A stretch of DNA of 64,000 nucleotides from Deltaproteobacteria bacterium (GCA_005879535.1 VBKI01000052.1:30232-94231), one strand, 5' to 3'; positions 8,045 through 17,094 are shown, counted from the stretch's first letter. The notes: a model not told the origin generated them from the sequence alone. Numbers and translations: made by a program.

Positions 8045-9544
8045 GTGACCAGCGTCCGGCCGGCAGCCTCCGTAGTCCTCGTCCGCGAGGGCGGAGACGT
8101 GCTTTGGGTCCGCCGCGGCGACCAGCTCAAGTTTGCCGGCGGCTTCTACGCTTTTCCAGGCGGGCGCGTGGACGTCCAGGATTCCGGCGTGCCCGTGGAC
8201 GGTGGGGAAGCCCTCGGCGCCGCGGAGGCTCCCTGCGTGGTCGCCGCCGCGCGCGAGCTGTTCGAGGAGACCGGCGTGCTCGCCGTGCCCGGCGCCGCGG
8301 CCGTCTCCGCCGGGGAGCGGCGGACGATGCGGGAGGCGCTGCTGCACCGGCCCGCTCCAGGGGAGAAGGCGGCGTCTTTCGGCGAGTTCCTCGAGCGCCA
8401 CCGGCTCCGCGTCGACGCGCGCTGGTACTCGCCCGCGGGCCGCTGGGTGACGCCGCAGGCGATGCCGATCCGCTTCGACGCCCGCTTCTATCTCGTGGAC
8501 CTGCCGCCCGGCGAAGTGGCGGAGATCTGGCCGGGAGAGCTCGCCGACGGCGAGTGGATTCAACCCGACGAGGCGCTGCGTCGCTGGGAGGACGGCTCCG
8601 CGCTGCTGCACCCGCCCGCGTGGCATACGCTCAAGGCGCTCTCCTGGGCGAAGCCTCATCCTCGCGATGCGCTGCCCCTGCTCACGGCTCCGGAAAAAGC
8701 GCCATGGAAGCTACCGATCCAGGAGCACGTGGTCGAGCGGATCGAGTTCCAGCGCGGCCTCATCCTCGTGCCGTTGCGCACTCCTACGCTGCCGCCGGCG
8801 ACGCATACGAATTGCCTGCTGCTCGGCAACGACGAGCTGTGGGTGGTGGACCCGGGGTCGCCGTGGCCCGAGGAACAGGCGATCCTCCGCGAGACGCTGG
8901 AGAGGCTCGAGGAGGAAGGGCGGCGCGCGGTTGGCGTGCTGCTGACGCACCACCACCTCGATCATACCGGGGGTGCGAAGGCGCTGGGTCTTCCCATCGC
9001 CGCCACGCGCGAGACCGCGGCGATGGTCGACTTCGCGGTGGACCGGATCGTGGAGGACGGCGCGCGGTTCGACGTCGGCCCACGCGGATGGCGAGCGCTG
9101 CATCTGCCCGGACATACGCGCGGCCATCTCTGCCTGCGCGAGGAGGGAAGCGGCGCCGTGGTGGCGGGCGATCTGATCGCGGGCGTCGGCACGGTGATCA
9201 TCGATCCGCCGGAAGGAGACATGAAGGATTACCTGGCATCGCTCGATCGGTTGCTCGGGACGAAGCCCGGTTGCATCTATCCGGCGCACGGCCCCGTCGT
9301 CCCCGGCGGCGTTGCGAAGCTCGAGGAGTACCGCGAGCACCGTCTGCAGCGCGAAGAGCTGGTGATCGGCTCGCTGAAGCAGGCAGGACGGGCAGCGACG
9401 CCATCGGAGCTCGTTCCCGCCGCCTATCCGGACGTGAAACCCGATCTGTACCCGCTGGCGGAGCGGAGCTTGCTCGCGCACCTGCACAAGCTCGTGCGCG
9501 AGGGACGGGCCACCGAACGGGAGGGACGCTACAGCGGCCGCTGA
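8045..9544 (+). CDS. NUDIX hydrolase fused to a metallo-beta-lactamase fold hydrolase (LACTB2-like)
   Basis: 499 residues. Residues 1-230 are a NUDIX domain: YAFPGGRVD, then RELFEETGVL (the REUxEExGU core), of the NUDT7/NUDT19-like CoA or nucleotide pyrophosphatase style with WYSPAGRWVTP. Residues 235-499 form an MBL domain with THHHLDHTGG (two-metal site), LPGHTRGHLC, VVAGDLIAG and YPAHGPVV, ending in a small winged-helix-like tail (LLAHLHKLVREGRA), as in LACTB2 endoribonuclease-like proteins. Both active sites look complete. What links the two activities is unknown. A GTG start with AAGGGAG upstream is used. Confidence 0.87.
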   Translation: MTSVRPAASVVLVREGGDVLWVRRGDQLKFAGGFYAFPGGRVDVQDSGVPVDGGEALGAAEAPCVVAAARELFEETGVLAVPGAAAVSAGERRTMREALLHRPAPGEKAASFGEFLERHRLRVDARWYSPAGRWVTPQAMPIRFDARFYLVDLPPGEVAEIWPGELADGEWIQPDEALRRWEDGSALLHPPAWHTLKALSWAKPHPRDALPLLTAPEKAPWKLPIQEHVVERIEFQRGLILVPLRTPTLPPATHTNCLLLGNDELWVVDPGSPWPEEQAILRETLERLEEEGRRAVGVLLTHHHLDHTGGAKALGLPIAATRETAAMVDFAVDRIVEDGARFDVGPRGWRALHLPGHTRGHLCLREEGSGAVVAGDLIAGVGTVIIDPPEGDMKDYLASLDRLLGTKPGCIYPAHGPVVPGGVAKLEEYREHRLQREELVIGSLKQAGRAATPSELVPAAYPDVKPDLYPLAERSLLAHLHKLVREGRATEREGRYSGR

Positions 9545-9550
9545 GCTGCG

Positions 9551-10546
9551 TCAGAGGCCCGGGAGGCTCAGCTGATGCTGCTCGCGGATCGCCATCGCGT
9601 CGATCCCGAGCGCGCGCGCAGCCCGCGCCAGGTCCTCCGCGTGGCCGTCGATGGTGAGGACGCGCTTCGCTCCGGATGCGCGGATGCATTGGATCAGCTC
9701 ATCGACCCCCGCGTGATCCGCGAGGGGGAGCGCTTCGTCTGCGCCGGCGATGCCATCGACGGCGCGGCCCGAGAGCGCGCAGATCCGATGAGGACCGAGA
9801 TCCAGCCGGGCGAGCCGCAGCGTCGGAGGCACCACCAGGACGTCGCCGTCGCTCTCGAGGCGGACGAATCCTTCGAGCGCCTGCCCCTGAGCGACGTACA
9901 CCTCGCAGGCGCGGAACGCCGTCGGATGGAGCCGCACCGTGCGCCTGCTACCGAGGAAGCGCACCACCTCCTGCGCCTCGCCGATGGCTGCTGCAACGAT
10001 GACCGGCGTCTTGCCGTCGCGCAGCGACCGCTCGACGAACGTCTGCAGCCGCTCGAGGAGCGGCTGACGCGGCGGAAAGACGTATCGGGGATGCCCGTAC
10101 AGTGCGCGGATGACGAGGGTCTCGCAGGTCAGCTGCTCGAAGGGCTCCGCGGTGGCCGACGCGCGCAGCCCCATGCCGCCGATGTCGCCGGCGTACACCA
10201 GGTCCAGGCCGTCCGCTTCGCATCGGAGCTGCGCGCTGCCCAGGACGTGGCCGGCGGGATGGAGCGTGAGCCGCAACGACCCGAGGGCAAACGTCTGCCC
10301 GAACGCGGCGGCCAGCGCCGCGCTGCGTCGCAGCGCGCGCGGCAGGGCGGCCTCGAGCAGCTTGTGGGTCGGACCGCTGGCCACCATCCGCTCCGGCAGG
10401 ACGGAGGGTGCGCCGCGCGCGTGGGCGAGGAAGCCGAGCGGTGGCCGCCCTCTCGGCTCGAGGTAGAGCGCATGGCCGCGGACGCGGAGGCCGTTTGCGG
10501 CGCGCTCGACTTCGGGCGGATCGGGCCTGTGCCGCACGCGCTGCAT
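9551..10546 (-). CDS. Degenerate metallo-beta-lactamase / beta-CASP exonuclease-like protein
   Basis: 331 residues. The downstream landmarks match the ligase-associated or Ysh1-like (COG1236) exonucleases: HPAGHVLGSAQL, YAGDIGG, RALYGHPRYVFPPR, an ALSGRAVDG loop and the late PLADHAGVDEL. The key metal motif HxHxDH, expected near residue 42, is replaced by LAHARGAPS, so the first metal site should be lost. The second half still has the beta-CASP layout. By family an RNA/DNA exonuclease, here possibly inactive or an accessory subunit. It is the last gene of the minus-strand operon that begins with the TetR gene, 33 nt after the EamA gene. Confidence 0.7.
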   Translation of the reverse strand: MQRVRHRPDPPEVERAANGLRVRGHALYLEPRGRPPLGFLAHARGAPSVLPERMVASGPTHKLLEAALPRALRRSAALAAAFGQTFALGSLRLTLHPAGHVLGSAQLRCEADGLDLVYAGDIGGMGLRASATAEPFEQLTCETLVIRALYGHPRYVFPPRQPLLERLQTFVERSLRDGKTPVIVAAAIGEAQEVVRFLGSRRTVRLHPTAFRACEVYVAQGQALEGFVRLESDGDVLVVPPTLRLARLDLGPHRICALSGRAVDGIAGADEALPLADHAGVDELIQCIRASGAKRVLTIDGHAEDLARAARALGIDAMAIREQHQLSLPGL

Positions 10547-10579
10547 GTAGCAGCGGAACGCACATCCGCAAAGGTTGTT

Positions 10580-11476
10580 TCATCCCGGCGCGCGGGCGCG
10601 GGCCCGCAGAGCGGCTCCCGCCTCGCCGACGGCGACGCCGAGCACGATCAGAGCGCCGCCGGCCAGCTCGTGCCCGGTGAGCCGTTCGCCGATGAGCAGC
10701 GCCGCCCAGAGCGCGGCGAAGACGGGCTCCAGCGAGGAGATCAGCGCCACGCGGACCGGCGGGAGGATCTTCTGCGCCCAGGTCTGGACGCCGAAGGCGA
10801 GGAGCGTTGCGAAGAGCGCGAGATAGACGAGCGCGAGCCAGAGGCGGGGGTCGCCGGAGAAATGCTGTGCCTCCACGAACGGGCCTGCGATCGCGGCGAG
10901 CGCGCCGGTCGTCGCAAGCTGGACGAGCACCAGCGGGAGCACCGCGTGCCGGGGGGCAATCCGGCCGAGCGCGACGATCTGGCCTGCGAACACCGCGGCG
11001 CAGGCGACGGTCAGGCCGTCGCCGAGCGCGGTGGCCTGGGACGCGTCCGACCAGGGAGCGGAGAGGAACGTCATCCCGATGAACGCGAGCAGCACGCCTG
11101 CGAGCACGGGGAGCGCCGGTCGTCGCCGGAATACGACGAACTCGATCAGCGGAGTCATCACGACCAGGGTGCCGGTGAGAAAGCCGCTGCGCGAAGCCGT
11201 GGTGCGCTGCAGGCCTTCGGTCTGGAGCAGGAAACCGACGCCGAGCAGCCCGCCGGCGAACATCCCATCGCGAAGCAGGCTTCCGCGAATGCTGCGCAAC
11301 TTCGCGCGACCCGCCTCGGTCGCCGCCAGGAAGCCGGCCAGCAGCGCCGAAGCGATCCCCATGCGGACCGCCACCAGCGCCAGCGGCGAGGCGGCTGCCT
11401 TGCCGAGCAGCGCCCGGAGGATGGCGAAGCTGCTCCCCCACACCGCCATGATCAGCGCGAGCGCGAGGTCAGCCAA
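10580..11476 (-). CDS. EamA/DMT superfamily permease
   Basis: 298 residues with about ten hydrophobic helices arranged as two EamA repeats (the first from ALALIMAVWGSSFAILRALL, the second from ACAAVFAGQIVALGRIAP). ALISSLEPVFAALWAALLIGERLT near the end is the family's most conserved stretch. Members export amino acids, metabolites or drugs across the inner membrane; the substrate is not predictable. Its first 8 bases overlap the end of the Ca2+/H+ antiporter gene, which implies co-expression. Confidence 0.88.
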   Translation of the reverse strand: MADLALALIMAVWGSSFAILRALLGKAAASPLALVAVRMGIASALLAGFLAATEAGRAKLRSIRGSLLRDGMFAGGLLGVGFLLQTEGLQRTTASRSGFLTGTLVVMTPLIEFVVFRRRPALPVLAGVLLAFIGMTFLSAPWSDASQATALGDGLTVACAAVFAGQIVALGRIAPRHAVLPLVLVQLATTGALAAIAGPFVEAQHFSGDPRLWLALVYLALFATLLAFGVQTWAQKILPPVRVALISSLEPVFAALWAALLIGERLTGHELAGGALIVLGVAVGEAGAALRARARAPG

Positions 11477-12560
11477 CGAAGAAGAACCCCAGGCCGAGGA
11501 CGGCGTAGACGGCGAGCAGGAACGCGCCTTCCAGCCAGTGGGTCTCGCCGTCGAGGGCGATCATCGCCAGCGCGATCACCGAGATGCCCAGCGCCACGAC
11601 CTCGAACCGGGTGAAGGCGAGGTCCATCGAGGTGCCGAGCAGCGCGCCGATGATCACCAGCAGAGGCGCGACCAGCAGTGCGATCTGCTTCGATGATTCC
11701 CAGGCGATCCCCAGCGCCACGTCCATGTTGCCGCGGTGGGCGAAGAGCAGCGCGGTGGAATGCTCCGCCGCGTTTCCGACGATGGCGACGATCACCACGC
11801 CGACGAACATTTCCGGCAGCTCCAGCGAGGTCACCGTCCCGCCGAGCGCATCCACCAGGAGCTCGCTGGCGATGGCCGTCGCTGCGGCGGCGACGAGGAG
11901 GCGGCCGAGCTCGAATGCGAGCAGCCGGTGCCCCGTACGAACGTTCCGCTTCGCAGCCGCCGCCTCCGCGGGAGTCGCCAGGAGCTCGTCGCGCACCGAA
12001 GCGACCTCCTCGCGGTGCGTGCGCAGCGTGAACCAGAGCGAGAGCGCGTACATGGCGATCAGCACCGCGCAGATTTCCTCGGAGAGGAGGGCCGGGTCGT
12101 AGCGCGGGTTCTTGCCCAGCGAGAGGAGCGTCGGGACCACCATGGCCACGACCGCGAGGAAGAGGGTCGAGACGCTGGAGGACGCCGCCAGCCGGTTGAA
12201 GCGCAGGCGCGGGAACCGGATGCCCCCGGTGACGATGCTGCCGCCTCCCACGAGGAGGAGGTTGGCGAGGATCGAGCCGGTGATGCTCCCCTTCACCAGC
12301 TCCACATGGCCGTGTCGCAGGGCGGCGATGCCGAGGATCAGTTCGGCGGCGTTTCCGAACGTCGCGTTCAGGACGCTGCCCGCGGTGGGCCCCATCCGTT
12401 CCGCCAAGCCCTCCGTGGCATCGCCCATCGCCTTCGCCAGCGGAATCAGCGAAGCGCAGGCGACGAAGAACACCAGCGCGTCGTTGGCCGCGAACCTGTG
12501 CAGAAGCCAGGCGGCGGGCAAGAGCAGCCACCCGGCGCGCCACAGCCATCGCGAGATCAC
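11469..12560 (-). CDS. cax: Calcium/proton exchanger of the CaCA superfamily (CAX type)
   Basis: 363 residues with about eleven membrane helices. The two inverted alpha repeats carry the signature acidic motifs: LNATFGNAAELILG in the first half and VAIVGNAAEHSTAL in the second. These Glu residues bind Ca2+ in CAX proteins, which export Ca2+ in exchange for H+. The central acidic loop between the halves is short, with a basic stretch (AAAAKRNVRTGH). The GTG start lies 9 bases after the stop of the MBL hydrolase gene, and TAAGGT overlaps that stop 6 nt before the GTG, so both co-transcription and an internal promoter are possible. Confidence 0.9.
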   Translation of the reverse strand: MISRWLWRAGWLLLPAAWLLHRFAANDALVFFVACASLIPLAKAMGDATEGLAERMGPTAGSVLNATFGNAAELILGIAALRHGHVELVKGSITGSILANLLLVGGGSIVTGGIRFPRLRFNRLAASSSVSTLFLAVVAMVVPTLLSLGKNPRYDPALLSEEICAVLIAMYALSLWFTLRTHREEVASVRDELLATPAEAAAAKRNVRTGHRLLAFELGRLLVAAAATAIASELLVDALGGTVTSLELPEMFVGVVIVAIVGNAAEHSTALLFAHRGNMDVALGIAWESSKQIALLVAPLLVIIGALLGTSMDLAFTRFEVVALGISVIALAMIALDGETHWLEGAFLLAVYAVLGLGFFFVG

Positions 12561-12569
12561 CGCCGCACC

Positions 12570-13556
12570 TTACACGGCTTCGAAGCGGATGCGGCCGTCC
12601 CGTTCGCTACGGGCAACGCGGCGTTGCGCTTCCAGCACTTCCAGGTTGCCCATCACTTCCGACAGCGTGAGGTAGAGTTGGTGGTCGCGGGCGTGGGGAA
12701 AGACCTTCGGCGCCAGCTCGGCGGGAGTGAGGGGGCCGGCGCCGAGCAGCTCGAGGATGCGCTGTTGCCGCTTTTCGTAGAAGGCGAGAAGCCGATCGAC
12801 GATCCCTGCGTGTCCGGAGAACGGCTCCGCGTGGCCGGGAGCGATCACTTCGGCGGGAAGGGAGCGGACCCTGCGCGCCGAATCCAGATAGGCGAGGAGC
12901 GCCTTGTGCGACGGCTCGGGCTGGCCTTCGAGATCGAGCAGCGGGTTGGGGGAGACGCGCTCGAGGAGGTGGTCGTCGGAAAACAGCACGCGGGGCTGCG
13001 CCGCCCACAGGCAGACGAGACCCGGCGTGTGTCCGGGAAGATGCAACACTTCTGCGGAGAAGCGGCGGAAGCGCAGGATGGTTCCCGCGGCGAGCGGCTC
13101 CACGCGCTCGAGCGGTCGCGCCATGCGCAGGGCGTCCTGCCAGTGGACCTTGACGTGCTCGAGCAGGTGCGGGGACGCGCCCAGGCGCGACAGATACGCT
13201 GCGTACAGATCCAGGCGCTGTCCCGTGCGGTCGCGGCCGGTGAGCTTGTCGTGATCGCGGGAATGCGCATAGACCGGCGCGCCCGATGCCTCCTGGGCGG
13301 CGCGCGCGTACCCGTAATGGTCGATGTGGCCGTGGCTGACGAAGATCCGCCGGACGTCCCCGAGCGAGAGTCCGAGCTTGCGGAATCCGGCGAGCAGCGC
13401 ATCGCGCCCTTCCCTGGTACCGATGCCCGCGTCGAAGAGGGCGATGCCGCCGCCCTCCTCCTCGATCGCGTACACGTTGGCCGGCCCGCCCGCCTCCGGA
13501 AATGGAACCGGAACCGGGATCCGCTGAACCCCGAGACGGGTGAGCGCGGCCGTCAT
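12570..13556 (-). CDS. Metallo-beta-lactamase fold hydrolase
   Basis: 328 residues. The MBL motifs are all present: VSHGHIDHYG (HxHxDH), LPGHTPGLVC, LFSDDHLLE and IAPGHAEPF. The C-terminal 80 residues (RILELLGAGPLTPAELAPKVF) form a winged-helix-like tail, as in LACTB2-type thioesterases or RNases. The ATG overlaps the etfA stop as ATGA, so it is translated with the electron-transfer flavoprotein genes. From that position a role in acyl-CoA or fatty-acid metabolism is possible but unproven. Confidence 0.85.
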   Translation of the reverse strand: MTAALTRLGVQRIPVPVPFPEAGGPANVYAIEEEGGGIALFDAGIGTREGRDALLAGFRKLGLSLGDVRRIFVSHGHIDHYGYARAAQEASGAPVYAHSRDHDKLTGRDRTGQRLDLYAAYLSRLGASPHLLEHVKVHWQDALRMARPLERVEPLAAGTILRFRRFSAEVLHLPGHTPGLVCLWAAQPRVLFSDDHLLERVSPNPLLDLEGQPEPSHKALLAYLDSARRVRSLPAEVIAPGHAEPFSGHAGIVDRLLAFYEKRQQRILELLGAGPLTPAELAPKVFPHARDHQLYLTLSEVMGNLEVLEAQRRVARSERDGRIRFEAV

Positions 13557-14506
13557 CCCTTGAGCTTCTTGACCTCTTCGGTGAGCTCCGGCAGCGCCTT
13601 GAACAGGTCGCCGACCAGTCCGTAGTCGGCCACCTGGAAGATGGGCGCCTCGGGGTCCTTGTTGACGGCGACGATGGTCTTGCTGCCCTTCATCCCGGCG
13701 AGGTGCTGGATCGCTCCCGAGATTCCGGCGGCGATGTACAGCTTGGGAGCGACGACCTTGCCCGTCTGTCCGACCTGCAGGTCGTTGGGCTGCCAGCCTG
13801 CATCGACGACGGCGCGCGAGGCTCCGACCGCGGCGTTGAGCGCGTCGGCGAGCGCCTCGATCGGCTTGAAGTCCCCCTTGGTCCCGCGGCCGCCGGAGAC
13901 GACGACCGAAGCCTCGGTCAGCTCCGGGCGCGCGCTCTTCACCTCGTTGAACTCGACGAACTTCGTCTTCGCTGCGGGCGCACTGACGGCAATCTGCTGC
14001 ACGTTTCCCGCGGCGGCGCCCTTCTTTGCGACCTGGAACTCGGTGGCGCGAACGGTGATCACTTTCACCGGGGTCGTCACTTCCACGGTTGCGATGGCGT
14101 TGCCCGCCCACATCGCGCGTTTGAACTGGCTGCCGCTCACCACCGCCAGGATGTCGGAGGCGATGCCGGCGCCCAATTTCGCCGCGATCCGCGGCGCGAC
14201 GTCCTTGCCGTAGGCGGTGGCCGCGAGCAACACGTCGGTCGCGCCGATCTTCTTCGCCGCTTCCGCAGCGGCTGCCGCGTGCGTCTCCGCCAAGGCATGC
14301 TCGAAAGCCGCACCCTCGACGGTGTGCACGGCGGAGACGAATGCCGCGAGCTCCTGCGCCGATTGGCCGGCGCCGGCTCCGATGACCACGGCCTCGATCT
14401 GCCCGCCGTTCTTCTGCGCGAGCTGCTGGGCCGCCGAGAGCGCCGAGAGCGTCGCCTTCTTCAGATGGCCGTGGGCCTGCTCCGCTACCAGGAGGATCTT
14501 CGCCAT
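13553..14506 (-). CDS. etfA: Electron transfer flavoprotein alpha subunit
   Basis: 317 residues, the usual length. N-terminal [16 protein letters not shown], then the FAD-binding C-terminal domain with [32 protein letters not shown], and [16 protein letters not shown], the classic EtfA signature. With EtfB it carries electrons from acyl-CoA dehydrogenases to the quinone pool through ETF-QO. It starts 2 bases after the etfB stop and overlaps the MBL gene. The upstream TetR gene and FadR-type palindrome suggest control by long-chain acyl-CoA. Confidence 0.95.
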   Translation of the reverse strand: MAKILLVAEQAHGHLKKATLSALSAAQQLAQKNGGQIEAVVIGAGAGQSAQELAAFVSAVHTVEGAAFEHALAETHAAAAAEAAKKIGATDVLLAATAYGKDVAPRIAAKLGAGIASDILAVVSGSQFKRAMWAGNAIATVEVTTPVKVITVRATEFQVAKKGAAAGNVQQIAVSAPAAKTKFVEFNEVKSARPELTEASVVVSGGRGTKGDFKPIEALADALNAAVGASRAVVDAGWQPNDLQVGQTGKVVAPKLYIAAGISGAIQHLAGMKGSKTIVAVNKDPEAPIFQVADYGLVGDLFKALPELTEEVKKLKG

Positions 14507-14508
14507 GG

Positions 14509-15309
14509 TCAGATCACCTTCGCGTCTTCGTGGAGCTTCTTCACGAGCGTCGCCACGTCCGGGACCTTGATGCCGGCCGCGCGCGCGGGCGGCGCCTCGA
14601 CGCGGACGACCTTCACCTTCGCAGACACGTCCACGCCGAGTGCGGCGGGGGCCATCTCCTCGATCGGCTTCTTCTTGGCTTTCATGATGTTCGGCAGGCT
14701 GGCGTAGCGGGGGACGTTGAGGCGCAGATCGACCGTGACGATGGCGGGAAGCTGGACCTCGAGGACCTCCAGGCCGCCGTCGACCTCCCGGGCCACCTGC
14801 ACGGACTTCTTGTCCGCGCCCAGGAGCAGGCCGGGCTTCTTCGCCTTCTCTTCGGTCGACTCGAGCGACTCCTTCTTCGAGGCGAACGTGGCCTGGCCCC
14901 ATCCGGCGTACTCCGCCAGCAGCTGGCCGGTGACGTTGTCGTCCACGTCGACGGCCTGCTTGCCCATCAGCACCAGCTCGGGCTTCTCCTTCTCGATCAC
15001 CTTTTGCAGCAGACGCGCGACCGCGTCGCTGTCGAGAAAGCCGTCGTGCTTCACCAGGATGCCGCGGTCGGCGCCCATCGCCAGCGCGGAGCGGATCTCC
15101 GCTTGCGCGGCGGCGCCGCCGATGCTCACCGCCACCACCTCCGACGGCGCATTCGCGTCGCGCAGCCGCAGCGACTCCTCGACGGCGATCTCGTCGAACG
15201 GATTCGCCCGGTAGTTCACCCCTTCCGTGACGATCCAGGAGTTGTCCGGCTTCACCTTGATCTTGGACTCGTAGTCCTCGACGCGCTTGACCGTGACCAG
15301 GATCTTCAA
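14509..15309 (-). CDS. etfB: Electron transfer flavoprotein beta subunit (TTG start)
   Basis: 266 residues, beginning with the standard EtfB N-terminus (MKILVTVKRVEDYESKIK) when read from a TTG. The start is supported by a GGAGG ribosome site 7 nt upstream and by the TTGA overlap with the TetR stop; there is no ATG or GTG nearby. The body has GADRGILVKHDGFLDSD, GKQAVDVDDNVTGQLLAE and LPAIVTVDLRLNVPRYASLPNIMKAKKKPI in three short conserved blocks typical of EtfB, including the AMP-binding region. It pairs with EtfA. Confidence 0.94.
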   Translation of the reverse strand: MKILVTVKRVEDYESKIKVKPDNSWIVTEGVNYRANPFDEIAVEESLRLRDANAPSEVVAVSIGGAAAQAEIRSALAMGADRGILVKHDGFLDSDAVARLLQKVIEKEKPELVLMGKQAVDVDDNVTGQLLAEYAGWGQATFASKKESLESTEEKAKKPGLLLGADKKSVQVAREVDGGLEVLEVQLPAIVTVDLRLNVPRYASLPNIMKAKKKPIEEMAPAALGVDVSAKVKVVRVEAPPARAAGIKVPDVATLVKKLHEDAKVI

Positions 15310-15917
15310 GACGTTCCTCCATCTGCGGGCAAGAGCCCGCGAACCATCCATTCCGCGACCTCGGCCGCGGTCTTCTTCAGCGCCGCACGGCGCCCGCCGA
15401 CGAGCCATCCCAGCGCCAGCTCGTCGAGCGCGCCGAACACCGCGCGCTTCACCGTCGACGGCGAGATGTTCCGGTCGAGCTCGCCGCTTTCCTGTCCGGA
15501 CCGCACCACGTCCGCGATCAGATCGACATACGCCGCGAGCTTCTGACGGTCCGCCGCTTTCAGGAACTGCGCGCTCTGGCGCAGCTCGACGATCAGCACC
15601 GAGGCAAGGTCGGGGTTCCGCTCGACCAGCGCGAGGTGAAGCTGGATGAACCGTCTGAGCTTGTCCGGGGCGGTGCGCTCCTGCGCGACGGCCGCCTTCA
15701 CCTCGGCGAGCAGCTCGGTCATCTTCTCGTCGAAGAGCCGGAGGAGCAGGTCGTCTTTTCCCTTGAAATACAGGTAGATGGTGCCGTCGGCCACACCCGC
15801 GGCCCGGGCGATCTCCGCCACCGTCGCGCTGTGGAAGCCGCGCTCCGCGAATACCTTGATCGCGGCGTCGAGAATGCGCGCGCGCTTGTCGTTCGCTCTC
15901 GTGTCGCGCGCTTGCAC
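15306..15917 (-). CDS. TetR family regulator, FadR (YsiA)-like
   Basis: 203 residues. An N-terminal TetR helix-turn-helix (about 11-58: ILDAAIKVFAERGFHSATV, then EIARAAGVADGTIYLYF) precedes an all-helical ligand domain. It heads the etfB-etfA operon. In Bacillus subtilis the fatty-acid regulator FadR (YsiA) sits in an operon that ends with etfB and etfA, and it binds TGAATGA-N4-TCATTCA. That exact half-site layout occurs 47 nt before this gene. It therefore most likely represses its own operon and releases DNA on binding acyl-CoA. The GTG start with GGAG upstream is used. Confidence 0.85.
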   Translation of the reverse strand: MQARDTRANDKRARILDAAIKVFAERGFHSATVAEIARAAGVADGTIYLYFKGKDDLLLRLFDEKMTELLAEVKAAVAQERTAPDKLRRFIQLHLALVERNPDLASVLIVELRQSAQFLKAADRQKLAAYVDLIADVVRSGQESGELDRNISPSTVKRAVFGALDELALGWLVGGRRAALKKTAAEVAEWMVRGLLPADGGTS

Positions 15918-15963
15918 GTGGCCGATCTCCGGGTCGGAAGGGTCTGGTGGCAGGGAGCCCTGG

Positions 15964-15981
15964 TGAATGAGGGCTCATTCA
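15964..15981. promoter_or_regulatory. FadR-type operator, perfect 18-bp palindrome
   Basis: TGAATGAGGGCTCATTCA is a perfect inverted repeat with half-sites TGAATGA and TCATTCA separated by four bases. It lies between the divergent TetR and kdsD genes, 47 nt from the TetR start. The half-sites and spacing match the known Bacillus FadR consensus. Confidence 0.75.
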
Positions 15982-16077
15982 GATAGGGCCTCCGCCGTGC
16001 CGCGTCAAGGCCTCTTTCGTCTGTCCGCGGCAGGGTGACGCGCCGCCGCAAGCGTGGTACTGAGCGCGCCCACAGAA

Positions 16078-17094
16078 ATGGCCACTCGCAGACGACTGAG
16101 CAGCGTGCCGAAGACGCCCCCGAAGCAGGACATCGTGGACTACGCGCGCGAGGTCATCCGCGCCGAGGCCGAAGCGCTGGCCCAGCTTCCCGCGCGGCTC
16201 AACGGGGCGTTCGCGCGGGCCGTGGAGATGGTGCTCGCCTGCCCTGGTCGCGTGGTGGTGACGGGCATGGGGAAGCCCGGCTTCATCGCGCAGAAAATCT
16301 CCGCGACGTTCGCGTCGACGGGAACGCCTTCGCTCTATCTCCATCCCGCCGAGGCCCTGCACGGCGACCTCGGCCGGCTGGTGCCCGGCGATCTGGTGCT
16401 CGCGCTGTCCAACAGCGGCGAGACCGATGAACTGCTCCGGCTGCTACCGGCGATCCGCCGGCTGGGGGCGCCGATCGTGGCGATGACGTCGGGAACCCGC
16501 AATTCGCTGGCCGATCGCGCGGACGTCGTGCTGGAGATCGGGCCGGTGCCGGAGGCGTGCCCGCTGGGGCTCGCCCCGACGGCTTCCACGGTCGCGCTGC
16601 TGGCGATCGGCGACGCCCTCGCGATGGCGGTCCAGCATCGCCGCGGCTTCTCGCCCGAGCAGTTCGCCTCGCTGCATCCGGGCGGCGCGCTGGGTCGCCA
16701 GCTCCTCCGCGTCCGGGACGTGATGCGGACCGGGTCGCGCAACCCGACAGTGCGCTGGGACGTTTCGCTCCGCGAGACCGCCGCGGTGATGACGCGCACC
16801 GAAGGCCGGCCGGGCGCCGCCAGCGTCGTGGACGCGCAGGGAAAGCTGATCGGCATCTTCACCGACGGGGATCTGCGCCGCCTCGTCCAGCGCGGTGAAG
16901 TCGATTTCGCCCGGCCCGTCTCGGCAGTGATGGGCAAGAGCCCCCGCACGGTGGGCCCCGACGATCTGGCCACTTCCGCCGCCGAGATGCTCCGCCACAG
17001 CCAGGTCGATCAGCTTCCGGTGGTCGACGACGTCGGACGGCCCGTCGGCCTCCTCGACGTGCAGGACCTCCTGGCAGCGCGCCTCCTCGGATAA
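16078..17094 (+). CDS. kdsD: D-arabinose 5-phosphate isomerase (KdsD/KpsF family)
   Basis: 338 residues: a SIS sugar-isomerase domain (about 30-190; VVTGMGKPGFIAQKI, LSNSGETDELLRL, the conserved SLHPGGALGRQLL) followed by two CBS domains (about 210-335; MRTGSRNP, GIFTDGDLRRL, LPVVDDVGRPVGLLD). It converts ribulose 5-phosphate to arabinose 5-phosphate, the first step to Kdo for LPS. The architecture and length are standard. ATG at 16078 gives the usual N-terminus; an in-frame GTG at 16054 is possible. No kdsB, kdsC or lpt genes are adjacent. Confidence 0.92.
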   Translation: MATRRRLSSVPKTPPKQDIVDYAREVIRAEAEALAQLPARLNGAFARAVEMVLACPGRVVVTGMGKPGFIAQKISATFASTGTPSLYLHPAEALHGDLGRLVPGDLVLALSNSGETDELLRLLPAIRRLGAPIVAMTSGTRNSLADRADVVLEIGPVPEACPLGLAPTASTVALLAIGDALAMAVQHRRGFSPEQFASLHPGGALGRQLLRVRDVMRTGSRNPTVRWDVSLRETAAVMTRTEGRPGAASVVDAQGKLIGIFTDGDLRRLVQRGEVDFARPVSAVMGKSPRTVGPDDLATSAAEMLRHSQVDQLPVVDDVGRPVGLLDVQDLLAARLLG

